Source: Paenibacillus silvae (lineage in GTDB: Bacteria; Bacillota; Bacilli; Paenibacillales; Paenibacillaceae). Taken from it: a DNA stretch of 64,000 nucleotides. A program made the position numbers and the translations under genes. Below are positions 1 through 6,980 of the stretch, piece by piece (positions within the stretch are counted from its first letter, which is position 1; every line of letters begins with the position of its first letter). Location of the stretch: assembly GCF_014639235.1 (NCBI RefSeq), contig NZ_BMFU01000013.1, forward strand, positions 564 through 64,563, written 5' to 3'. The notes beneath the pieces were generated by a model. That model had not been told where the DNA came from. It did not search any database and was given only the letters and a program-made list of their open reading frames with translations.

Positions 1-77
1 TGAGACTCCGCTCGACTTGCATGTATTAGGCATGCCGCCAGCGTTCGTCCTGAGCCAGGATCAAACTCTCCAATAAA
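1..77 (-). rRNA. 16S rRNA, 5' end (partial)
   Basis: Read on the minus strand, this is the universal 16S start AGAGTTTGATCCTGGCTCAG followed by the GACGAACGCTGGCGGC block and the TAATACATGCAAGTCGAGCG segment. Only about 75 nt of the gene lie in the window; the rest runs off the left edge. The exact mature 5' end, near position 75-78, is inferred by analogy with other bacteria. The transcript comes from the promoters at 392-478. Confidence 0.97.
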
Positions 78-391
78 GTATTGAAAAGAGCGATTAGCTC
101 ATTTTGAATCTGACGAGATTATAAATCTCATTGTTGTTCCAGTTTTCATACAGCCAGATGGCTTGCACCAAAACCTTCACGTTCATTCTGCAAGCAGAAT
201 GATTACTCACTCGTTGTTCAGTTTTCAAAGATCAAACTTTTCTCTGTTACCAAAACCAGTTCGTTTCAGCAACTTTTATATCTTATCATGTCCGAACCAA
301 CTTTGCAAGCTCTTTTTTCAAGCTTCTTTGGAAGCTCTTTTGTAAGTTGCTTGCCGCACCGTGTAAACCGTGTTTTCTTGGCCGGAATTAG
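78..391 (-). promoter_or_regulatory. rrn leader with boxA antitermination element
   Basis: This is the transcribed leader between the rrn promoters and 16S. On the minus strand positions 220-234 read TGATCTTTGAAAACT, the boxA-type sequence found upstream of Bacillota rRNA genes; NusB/S10 antitermination is known for such sites. No credible protein gene is seen, and the open frame at 163-345 on the opposite strand has no ribosome site. Confidence 0.7.
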
Positions 392-421
392 AATATATCA
401 CAAATCACTCCCACTTGTAAA
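392..421 (-). promoter_or_regulatory. rrn promoter, proximal
   Basis: On the minus strand TTTACA (416-421) and TATATT (392-397) are separated by 18 bp, giving a SigA-type promoter reading toward the 16S gene, with an AT-rich upstream region. Confidence 0.6.
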
Positions 422-449
422 GCACTAAATATTAAAAAGAATTATATAT

Positions 450-478
450 AATATAGGTTTTATATTGCAGGCATACAA
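450..478 (-). promoter_or_regulatory. rrn promoter, distal
   Basis: On the minus strand TTGTAT (473-478) and TATATT (450-455) have a 17-bp spacer. Tandem promoters are usual for rrn operons. It is weaker by sequence than the proximal one. Confidence 0.4.
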
Positions 479-601
479 GACACGTCCCAATACCAGATAC
501 TTTATCAGTTGCTAACCAAAATTAAAATTAAACATCTCATTATATATTTACCTCTTTATATAGAAGTAACCTGCCTAAAGTTTATCATCTTTTACATAAA
601 C

Positions 602-652
602 AAAAAAACAACAGTTTTCACAGATGTGCTTACCATCTCCAAAAACTGCTGC
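602..652 (-). terminator. intrinsic terminator after the small basic-protein gene
   Basis: A long hairpin (arms 609-627 and 635-652, on the minus strand CAGCAGTTTTTGGAGATG pairing with CATCTGTGAAAACTGTTG) is followed by a run of seven T. It lies just past the stop codon at 692. Confidence 0.8.
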
Positions 653-691
653 TTCTCTAACAAAATCCAACTCTGCTTCTCCATTGCCTGT

Positions 692-859
692 TTACTTCGA
701 CTTATCAGCAGCAGATTCAGAACTTTCCTTGTTTTTAGTGCCTTTGCTTTTATAAGGCTTTGGGGCACTCTTGGCTCGATTGGCGCTGGCTTGCCAGCGG
801 TTCCAGCCCTTTTTGCCTGTACCACGACCCGTGCCGCCCTTGCCTTTTGCTTTACTCAT
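692..859 (-). CDS. small basic protein, DUF3934-like
   Basis: This 55-residue protein is rich in Lys, Gly and Ser. It starts MSKAKGKGGTGRGTGKKGWN and carries the core GWNRWQASANRAKS, the style of short Bacillus/Paenibacillus proteins grouped as DUF3934 (family assignment from memory). Function is unknown; the highly basic, low-complexity composition would suit nucleic-acid or ribosome association, but that is guesswork. GGAG lies 9 bp before the ATG. The gene is real by three signs: ribosome site, extended -10 promoter upstream (956-964) and a strong terminator downstream. Confidence 0.7.
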   Translation of the reverse strand: MSKAKGKGGTGRGTGKKGWNRWQASANRAKSAPKPYKSKGTKNKESSESAADKSK

Positions 860-955
860 TTTATCACTCCAATAGTTCTGTCTATGTCTAAAAATGATCT
901 TCCTTGGTCCTGTCCACCGTAAACCGACTCATATGACTCACTTCCAGCAACTCTT

Positions 956-964
956 ATTATACCA
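956..964 (-). promoter_or_regulatory. extended -10 promoter for the small basic-protein gene
   Basis: The minus strand reads TGGTATAAT, a perfect -10 box with the extended TGn element. No good -35 is seen. It lies about 95 nt upstream of the ATG at 859. Confidence 0.45.
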
Positions 965-1018
965 GAATTGAAGTATCCACGTTTTCCCCTACAGATTGAT
1001 ATTGATATGATCCAGCTA

Positions 1019-2239
1019 CTAAACTTGAGCCTTTGGCTCTTGTACTGTCTCGACCCTTCTTAGCACACGTAAAGATAAGAGGAAACAAATTCCGAGCACC
1101 ACGGCAGCTGAAACATATGGGTAGTTAATGTTAACATCAAATAATGCACCTGCTACGATCGGTCCGGCAATATTGCCCAGACTGGTGTAAGCCGAATTCA
1201 AGCCGGCAACGAAGCCTTGCTGCTCCTCGGCAAGTTTGGACATCTGTGTACTAATGGCAGGACGCAAAATATCCATTCCCAAAAACACGGTAAACGTTAC
1301 AACAACGATAAGCCAGTACGTATGCACAAACAGAGTCAGCAGTACAAATACAGAAACAAACAGCAAGCATACCGAAATGACCTTTTTCTCACCGAATGTA
1401 TTCAGCAGCCAGCCGATCAGAGATACCTGTACTACGGCTCCGGCAATTGAACCAAATGTAATAATAAATGCAATATCCTTCGTCGTGAAACCGAACTTAT
1501 GATCCACAAACAGTGAGAATACCGTTTCATAGTTAGCCAAGCCAAAAGCCATAACAAATACGATGATCAAGCTGAAAAAGTAAGGCTCCCGATAAGAGTT
1601 TAACAATTGAGCGACCATACCTGGTGCTTTTTCCTTCACTCCAACGGTTTCAACTGACGACTGCTCACTCGCACTCCGTTCGGGTTCCGGCAAAATAATC
1701 AATGTGATAATCGCAGCCAGCAAACCTGCAAACCCCGCAGCATAAAAAGGAACCCTAATGCCGAACTCCGCAATGTAACCGCCAATGCCCGGCCCGATAA
1801 TAAAGCCTGTCGTAATGGCCGCATTAATTAATCCCATGCCTTTACCGCGCTCTTCCTCCGTCGTAATATCCGCAGTGTACGCCATAACAGCCGGGAAAAT
1901 CATCGCTGCACCAACCCCGCCCAGCATCCGGGCTGCGAAGAGCAGATAAGGTGCATTTACGGCGCCAAACATAAATTCAGATACGGCAAAGATCAGCATG
2001 CCGATGACAATAATCTTTTTACGTCCCCATTGATCTGACCATCGTCCTGCGGCCGGAGAAAACAGAAATTGAGTAAACGAGAAGGCTGCAAACAGCAGGC
2101 CCATCGTAAAGCCTGTAATGTGGAGCAAATTCATATATGCAGGCATGATTGGAACAACCAGACCTATGCCCATAAATACCAGGAAAATATTAAACATTAA
2201 CAGCAGCAGCGCGCCCCTGTTGCGTGTCAGCAAAGCCAT
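1019..2239 (-). CDS. MFS multidrug efflux transporter, NorA/Bmr-like
   Basis: A 406-residue integral membrane protein with about 12 membrane segments. The N-terminal half has the MFS loop 2-3 signature (FSPAAGRWSDQWGRKK) and a motif-C-like GPGIGG segment in the fifth helix, typical of drug:H+ antiporters of the NorA/Bmr class. A charged central loop sits at about residues 190-215. It is the second gene of a TetR-MFS operon, 24 bp after the regulator stop, with its own GGAGG site 8 bp before ATG. By analogy with QacR-type pairs it should pump out the compounds sensed by the neighbouring repressor. Substrates cannot be read from sequence. Confidence 0.85.
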   Translation of the reverse strand: MALLTRNRGALLLLMFNIFLVFMGIGLVVPIMPAYMNLLHITGFTMGLLFAAFSFTQFLFSPAAGRWSDQWGRKKIIVIGMLIFAVSEFMFGAVNAPYLLFAARMLGGVGAAMIFPAVMAYTADITTEEERGKGMGLINAAITTGFIIGPGIGGYIAEFGIRVPFYAAGFAGLLAAIITLIILPEPERSASEQSSVETVGVKEKAPGMVAQLLNSYREPYFFSLIIVFVMAFGLANYETVFSLFVDHKFGFTTKDIAFIITFGSIAGAVVQVSLIGWLLNTFGEKKVISVCLLFVSVFVLLTLFVHTYWLIVVVTFTVFLGMDILRPAISTQMSKLAEEQQGFVAGLNSAYTSLGNIAGPIVAGALFDVNINYPYVSAAVVLGICFLLSLRVLRRVETVQEPKAQV

Positions 2240-2263
2240 GATTCCACCCTCCAGTGTTGTTGT

Positions 2264-2875
2264 CTAATTATGCTGTTTATCCTTCGCAATCCCGTAAAGA
2301 AATACACTGGCAGCCTGACGATACAGTGCAAGAGCCTCGTCGGGCTCCAGCTTTCTTGACATTTGACTGAGACCAATAATGGTGCTTTCCAGAATAAGTG
2401 CAAGATGCTCCACATTGTTCGGGTTGAACTCACCGTTATTTATTCCTTCCTGAATTAGCTGTTTGTTGAATTCAATGTGACGCTCGAACATGACAGCGAT
2501 CCGTTCCTGGATATCATTCTCTTTTTTCTCTCCTGTGAAAAATTCATCAGCTGCCTTCGTTAAAGGATGATTCAAATCATCCATAATTAGCTGTTCTGCC
2601 AGTCCGTAGATTTTCTCGGTGGAAGTGCGATATAGATGTTCTTTCGCGTTCCAGCTCGCTTCCCACTCCCGATCCCATTCATCAATGAGATAGAGAAAGA
2701 GCCCTTCTTTGCTTTTAAAATGATAATAGATATTCCCTTTACTGCTGCCTGTAGCGGCAACAATATCCTCAATCGAAGTTGCTTTATACCCTTTTTGTAC
2801 AAAAAGGGCTTTGGAAGCATCAGCGAGTTTCTTCTTTGTCTGCTCGGACTGGAGCTGCTTTTTATTCATACTCAC
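2264..2875 (-). CDS. TetR/AcrR-family repressor, QacR-like
   Basis: 203 residues. The N-terminal helix-turn-helix (about residues 12-55) contains TSIEDIVAATGSSKGNIYYH, the TetR signature, followed by FKSKEGLFLYLIDEW, which resembles QacR. The C-terminal half would be the ligand-binding and dimer domain. The GTG at 2875 has GGAG 8 bp upstream; an ATG two codons in (2869) has poorer spacing (14 bp), so GTG is preferred. It is cotranscribed with the efflux gene. A 20-bp imperfect palindrome at 2901-2920 lies just downstream of its -10 box, the expected place for autorepression. Confidence 0.85.
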   Translation of the reverse strand: MSMNKKQLQSEQTKKKLADASKALFVQKGYKATSIEDIVAATGSSKGNIYYHFKSKEGLFLYLIDEWDREWEASWNAKEHLYRTSTEKIYGLAEQLIMDDLNHPLTKAADEFFTGEKKENDIQERIAVMFERHIEFNKQLIQEGINNGEFNPNNVEHLALILESTIIGLSQMSRKLEPDEALALYRQAASVFLYGIAKDKQHN

Positions 2876-2900
2876 TCACTTCACTCCATTCACATATACA

Positions 2901-2920
2901 TACTGAACGTTCGTTCTGTA
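2901..2920. promoter_or_regulatory. candidate TetR operator
   Basis: TACTGAACGTTCGTTCTGTA is an inverted repeat matching in 8 of 10 positions per half. It covers the predicted transcription start of the TetR-MFS operon. Binding by the adjacent TetR protein is inferred. Confidence 0.6.
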
Positions 2921-2948
2921 TTTTATCAAAACTGCATTTAATTCGCAA
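2920..2948 (-). promoter_or_regulatory. promoter of the TetR-MFS operon
   Basis: On the minus strand TTGCGA (2943-2948) and TAAAAT (2920-2925) are spaced by exactly 17 bp and sit directly upstream of the palindrome. Confidence 0.6.
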
Positions 2949-3086
2949 TACAAAAGAAAGAACCCGCAGATAACTGCGCGCTCTCACCTATGGTTATAAA
3001 TTTGCCTGTATAGGTTCTATTAAATGACTTCATCCATATAAACTGCTGATCCATATCATGCTATTTTATCTTTTGACCTTATCATG

Positions 3087-4238
3087 TTACTTTATCTTCT
3101 TGCCTTGACCGTGCAAAATCTTCATCTGGCCATTCTCGTATCCAACCTGATAAGTGACATTATATCGTGATGTGATGTATTCCCCATCCTTGCGTTCTTC
3201 TGCAGCAATTATACCGCTTACTTCCAGCTCATCCTCAGCGGTACGCATGGAAGATATCTTCTCCAGGGTCACATCACTTGTATACGTATAGCCTTCACGA
3301 AATTTGGCGTAACTTGTACTGCTCTGCCAGTCACTTCCGAGCAGCGCATAAGCAGATACATAATCACTCATGCTCAGATAACTGTAAAAGTCAGCAACCA
3401 CGCCCTCCGCTTCCGATAAGTCCGCTGAGGATGTTTGTGAAGAGTTGTCCCGAGCCGTCTGAACGGACTTGGCATTAGAGGAACGCTCGGACCACTGCTG
3501 CACCTGTTTCAGCACACTGGTGATCGGAATGCTGAATCCGATACCACCTTCCTGTTTCACCACCGTTGAGTTGATGCCCAGCACTTCTCCTGTCTCGGCA
3601 TTAATTAGCGGGCCTCCGCTGTTACCGTTAGTAATCGGAGCAGAGATCTGATACAAGTTGGTATAGATATACGGTTCAATCTCAAAACTGCGGTCAAGTC
3701 CGCTAATAATGCCAGTGGTGACGGTATTTTCAAAGCCCAGCGGGCTGCCCAATGCAAGAATCTCATCGCCCACCTCTGCTTTGGTAGAAGAGATGGGCAG
3801 CGGTTCTATTTTCACAAGATCCGGGACTCTGACGACAGCTATATCTGTTTCTTCCCCGATGCCGATGACTATCCCCTGATACTCCTGATGATCCAGAGTA
3901 CGAACGGTCACTTCTTTGGAGCCTTCTACCACATGTGCATTGGTGATTACATCACCCTTATTATTGTATAAAAAGCCGGAGCCCAGACCTTCGCCGCTCT
4001 CGATCGTGACCACTTTCTTCTGACTATCCTCAATAATCTGCTTGCGTGTTTTTTTAATTGAAGCGTTAGAAGTCGTACTGGCTTCAGGCTTTTCCGTTCC
4101 TTTAGAAGAGGCAACTGCCAGTTTGGGTGCAATCGCCAGCTCGTCGGCTACCTGCTCGTGAATCCAGAATACGCCTCCAGCCCCGGCTCCAATGATTATT
4201 GCACTGGAAACTATCGTGCCCCATATCCGTTTGCTCAT
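3087..4238 (-). CDS. membrane-anchored trypsin-like serine protease (HtrA-type catalytic domain, no PDZ)
   Basis: 383 residues from the ATG at 4238, chosen because GGAGG lies 8 bp upstream; a longer frame to 4265 would overlap the upstream gene. A single membrane segment (residues 6-26) anchors a protease domain of about 75-275 facing outward. The triad is visible: His102 in NAHVVEG, Asp132 in ETDIAVV and Ser207 in GNSGGP. There is no PDZ domain as in classical HtrA/DegP. Instead, about residues 295-383 form a small domain that could be NTF2-like. It is second in an operon with the zinc-ribbon protein, 11 bp after its stop. Likely an envelope stress or processing protease; substrate unknown. 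Confidence 0.85.
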   Translation of the reverse strand: MSKRIWGTIVSSAIIIGAGAGGVFWIHEQVADELAIAPKLAVASSKGTEKPEASTTSNASIKKTRKQIIEDSQKKVVTIESGEGLGSGFLYNNKGDVITNAHVVEGSKEVTVRTLDHQEYQGIVIGIGEETDIAVVRVPDLVKIEPLPISSTKAEVGDEILALGSPLGFENTVTTGIISGLDRSFEIEPYIYTNLYQISAPITNGNSGGPLINAETGEVLGINSTVVKQEGGIGFSIPITSVLKQVQQWSERSSNAKSVQTARDNSSQTSSADLSEAEGVVADFYSYLSMSDYVSAYALLGSDWQSSTSYAKFREGYTYTSDVTLEKISSMRTAEDELEVSGIIAAEERKDGEYITSRYNVTYQVGYENGQMKILHGQGKKIK

Positions 4239-4249
4239 TTGATCCCCTC

Positions 4250-5458
4250 CTACTCCACATACCATGATGCATTCGTAACCGTCACATTGGTTGCTTCATA
4301 TACCCCGTAATAGTAGGTTTCAAAATAACCCTCTTCTCCTACATCTAAAATCGTCGGGTATACGTATGCATCCGTTTCACCGATATAATCACCATTTGAA
4401 GCATTGATATTGACGATAAGAGCCACCGACGAAATTGGACGTGTGCCCTGATTAACGATTGATCCGCTGATATACAAATCTCCGTACTCATCCAGTTCAG
4501 CAGACAAATCTGTAACATATACAGCCCCTGTGCGATTTCGAAGCTCCTCCTCAGCCGCCTGCTGCTCGGCAAGTCGAATACGTTCTTCCTCCGCTTTCTC
4601 AAACGCCTTTTTCTCACGCAGCACTTCATCCCGATATTTGGTCAGCTTTTGATCATCTGGTGCATAGGATAAGCCGTTGTCCACGGTCTGCAGCGCTGCT
4701 GTAAAATTACGTTTCTTCACCTGCTGCTCCGCTTGTTTATAACTGATGCCCGCCAGCTTGTCGATGATCTGCTTTCGTACCGCTTCCGCTTCCTTGCCGC
4801 TCAAGCCGGATATCGTTTTGAGTTTCCCCGCCAGTGCTTCTACGGTGGTTAACTGATCAATTTCTTTTTTGACCTTCAGAACAGCCAGCGTTACTTTTCG
4901 ATTGTTCAGGGCTGCCCTTGCTTTGGCAAATACAGGCTCCTGCCGCTCGTTTAACGTTTTCGCTGCCGTTTGAATGATTTTGTCCGCTTCGGACAGCTTG
5001 CCTGTTTTGAGTAAATCCGCAGCTTCATCCATCTGATTGAATAGATTGTAGGCTTTTGCCGTAATCTGCCGATCCTGAACCAGCGCTTCTACATTCGGTC
5101 TATAGCCAAGTGCTTTATCCAGCAGCTTGATGGCCTCTGCATATTTCCCATTCAGTGCGGCTTGCTCTGCCTCATGATGCAGTGTCTTCACTTGAGCATT
5201 AACAGCGCTCTCCTGATTATAATAATACGTCAGCAGCGCACCCATAAATGCTGCAAGCAGCAGCGGAATAATCCATAGAAAAGGGCTATTTTTACGCTTG
5301 CTTACCTCTCCGGCAGCAGCGACATTGCGGGGAGAAAGTCCTTCCTGTTCCTTCCAGATCTGATCCTCCGTAGAGCTGACTTGTTTGAGCACAGTTCCAC
5401 ACTTCTGACACTGTGCCTGACCCGAGCTGTTTTTTGTCCCGCATACGTGACAGTACAA
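4250..5458 (-). CDS. zinc-ribbon, single-pass membrane protein with FxLYD-like C-terminal domain
   Basis: 402 residues from a TTG start with GGAGGG 6 bp upstream. Residues 3-22 form a zinc ribbon (CHVC...CQKC). A membrane segment lies at about 60-80 (FLWIIPLLLAAFMGALLTYY). A long helical, Lys/Glu-rich region with TPR-like repeats spans about 85-305. The C-terminal 90 residues resemble FxLYD-type beta-sandwich domains (LYISGSIVNQGTRPISS). The zinc ribbon would be cytoplasmic and the rest outside. The paired protease gene suggests a joint envelope-sensing or anchoring role. Function not established. Confidence 0.7.
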   Translation of the reverse strand: MYCHVCGTKNSSGQAQCQKCGTVLKQVSSTEDQIWKEQEGLSPRNVAAAGEVSKRKNSPFLWIIPLLLAAFMGALLTYYYNQESAVNAQVKTLHHEAEQAALNGKYAEAIKLLDKALGYRPNVEALVQDRQITAKAYNLFNQMDEAADLLKTGKLSEADKIIQTAAKTLNERQEPVFAKARAALNNRKVTLAVLKVKKEIDQLTTVEALAGKLKTISGLSGKEAEAVRKQIIDKLAGISYKQAEQQVKKRNFTAALQTVDNGLSYAPDDQKLTKYRDEVLREKKAFEKAEEERIRLAEQQAAEEELRNRTGAVYVTDLSAELDEYGDLYISGSIVNQGTRPISSVALIVNINASNGDYIGETDAYVYPTILDVGEEGYFETYYYGVYEATNVTVTNASWYVE

Positions 5459-5728
5459 CCTGATCCCTCCATCTAAAAAATATGTATGTTTCCATTGCTT
5501 ATCTGTTTATTAAGCTGTTCTTCTACCCGTTATCAGAATATGTGTATCTGAATCTCGGGGTGAATCGACATATATCATATAGCAAAAAGGTAAAATGCAC
5601 CATATCTTACTTCGATAAAATGCATTATTCACTATTGGCTGGGTGATGTCAGGCATTGTGATGATCCACCTTTTCCATAAAGAGAACCATCACAGGCAAG
5701 GAGACATCACAATTGTGGTTGGTTCAAC

Positions 5729-5759
5729 AAAAAAAGCCCTCCTGTGATCAGGAAGGCTT
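5729..5759 (-). terminator. intrinsic terminator without an obvious intact gene
   Basis: Arms AAGCC-TCCTG (5734-5744) and CAGGA-GGCTT (5749-5759) are followed on the minus strand by seven T. It would end a minus-strand transcript arising between 5760 and 6098, where only a gene remnant is visible. Confidence 0.7.
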
Positions 5760-5789
5760 GGTATATTGCTATGCATTGTATCTCTTATA

Positions 5790-5955
5790 TGCTTTCTGAG
5801 CTTAGCACGAAGAGCCACCATCGATCACCTCGGATTGCTAGAATAGAATCCACTCCAAAATATCACCTCGCGTATGCGCCGTCAATTGCGTATAATGATG
5901 CTATTCCAACATGTGAGGTGAAAGGGATGTTGTTCCCGATCGTTCGAAGTAATTA
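5790..5955 (-). pseudogene. possible decayed coding remnant
   Basis: One minus-strand frame reads like protein (VGIASLYAIDGAYARGDILE, then a stop, then SEVIDGGSS), interrupted by an in-frame TAG and ended by a second stop. A proper terminator follows it. I do not recognise the family. It could be chance. Confidence 0.2.
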
Positions 5956-6026
5956 GGTATCGGGCTGGATCAAAACGCGTACCAGCTGCCAAGGGGCAGG
6001 TCTGTCCATTTGAGCCTGTTCGATGC

Positions 6027-6056
6027 TTGACACTCGAATGATTGCATAGGCATACA
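6027..6056 (+). promoter_or_regulatory. candidate promoter of the methyltransferase gene
   Basis: A perfect TTGACA (6027-6032) is followed after 18 bp by CATACA (6051-6056), about 45 nt before the start codon. Confidence 0.4.
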
Positions 6057-6098
6057 CATCCATAATTATAACATCACATATTGGAGGAAGATTAAAGT

Positions 6099-6866
6099 AT
6101 GACAAAAAAATGGGATTACGAAGCATTCTATGAACGTGTCGGTCGGCAAAACGGTTGGGATTTCAGCACAATGAAGGTTGTATCTGATACCCCTGCTTGG
6201 GATTTCTACCAAGAGGTTATTCGCTGCACGCAAACATCAGACTTGCTGCTCGATATAGGCACTGGCGGAGGAGAAGCCGTGTTGTCCATTGCAGAACATG
6301 CTCATTTGCTTGTGGGCATTGATCTGGCTCAAGGCATGATTGATACTGCCCGGCGAAACCTGAAGAAAGCGGCAAGCAGCTCCGCCAACGGTTCCAAGGT
6401 CCGCTTCGTTCAGATGGATGCAGACCATCTTCAGTTCCCGAATGAGTTCTTCAACACCGCATCCTGCAGGCATTCTGTATTCTCTGCATCGGAGGTATAC
6501 CGGGTGCTCGCGGAGGACGGCATATTTCTGACCCAGCAAGTCAGCGAGCATGACAAATTAAATATCGCGCAGGCCTTCGGGCGCGGGCAGCATTCCGGCA
6601 TTAAACCTGGCGCGCTGCTGGAACGCTGCAGACAGGAGCTTGCACACGCCGGTTTCCGGCAGATCGAGGCTTGTGAATATAATGTAATGGAGTATTATGC
6701 TGCACCAGAGGATCTTCTGTTTTTGCTCATGCATACGCCGATTGTGCCTCATTTTGGAGAACATACTTCCGATCTGGAGACTTTCAAACAGTTTGTGCAG
6801 GACCACTGGCACGAGAAGGGGATTCGCACCAACTCGGCCCGTTTTATGATTACAGCAAGAAAATAA
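6099..6866 (+). CDS. class I SAM-dependent methyltransferase
   Basis: 255 residues. The Rossmann-type SAM motif I is LLDIGTGGGEAVL (about residues 49-61). LVGIDLAQGMIDTARRN is motif II with the ribose-binding acidic residue, and VQMDADHLQFP is the motif before the catalytic loop. This is the UbiE/Methyltransf_11 pattern, close to generic small-molecule methyltransferases. The ATG has GGAGG 10 bp upstream. It is monocistronic, between its own promoter and a bidirectional terminator. The methyl acceptor cannot be inferred. Confidence 0.85.
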   Translation: MTKKWDYEAFYERVGRQNGWDFSTMKVVSDTPAWDFYQEVIRCTQTSDLLLDIGTGGGEAVLSIAEHAHLLVGIDLAQGMIDTARRNLKKAASSSANGSKVRFVQMDADHLQFPNEFFNTASCRHSVFSASEVYRVLAEDGIFLTQQVSEHDKLNIAQAFGRGQHSGIKPGALLERCRQELAHAGFRQIEACEYNVMEYYAAPEDLLFLLMHTPIVPHFGEHTSDLETFKQFVQDHWHEKGIRTNSARFMITARK

Positions 6867-6882
6867 TGTGAAATATATTTAA

Positions 6883-6927
6883 AAACGCGCTTTGGCGAAT
6901 CCGGTTGGATTCAGCCAAAGCGCGTTT
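6883..6927. terminator. bidirectional terminator
   Basis: AAACGCGCTTTGGC pairs perfectly with GCCAAAGCGCGTTT, flanked by A and T runs, between the convergent methyltransferase and penicillin-binding protein genes. Confidence 0.85.
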
Positions 6928-6980
6928 TGTTCATTATCCATGCCGCTCGCTGTTTATGAAAAAAATATTACGGAGTCAAA

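Larger units (their letters stand above)
5459..6098. other. 640-bp intergenic region
   Basis: It contains a 68-bp imperfect inverted repeat (5643-5710, arms GTGATGTC/GACATCAC and inner GTGATG/CATCAC), a minus-strand terminator (5729-5759), a possible gene remnant on the minus strand (5790-5955) and the promoter of the methyltransferase gene. No intact gene was found. Confidence 0.6.

Noticed and set aside
163..922. Plus-strand open frames at 163-345 and 509-922
   Set aside because: They lie antisense to the rrn leader and to the small basic-protein gene, lack ribosome sites and have low-complexity, promoter-derived sequence.
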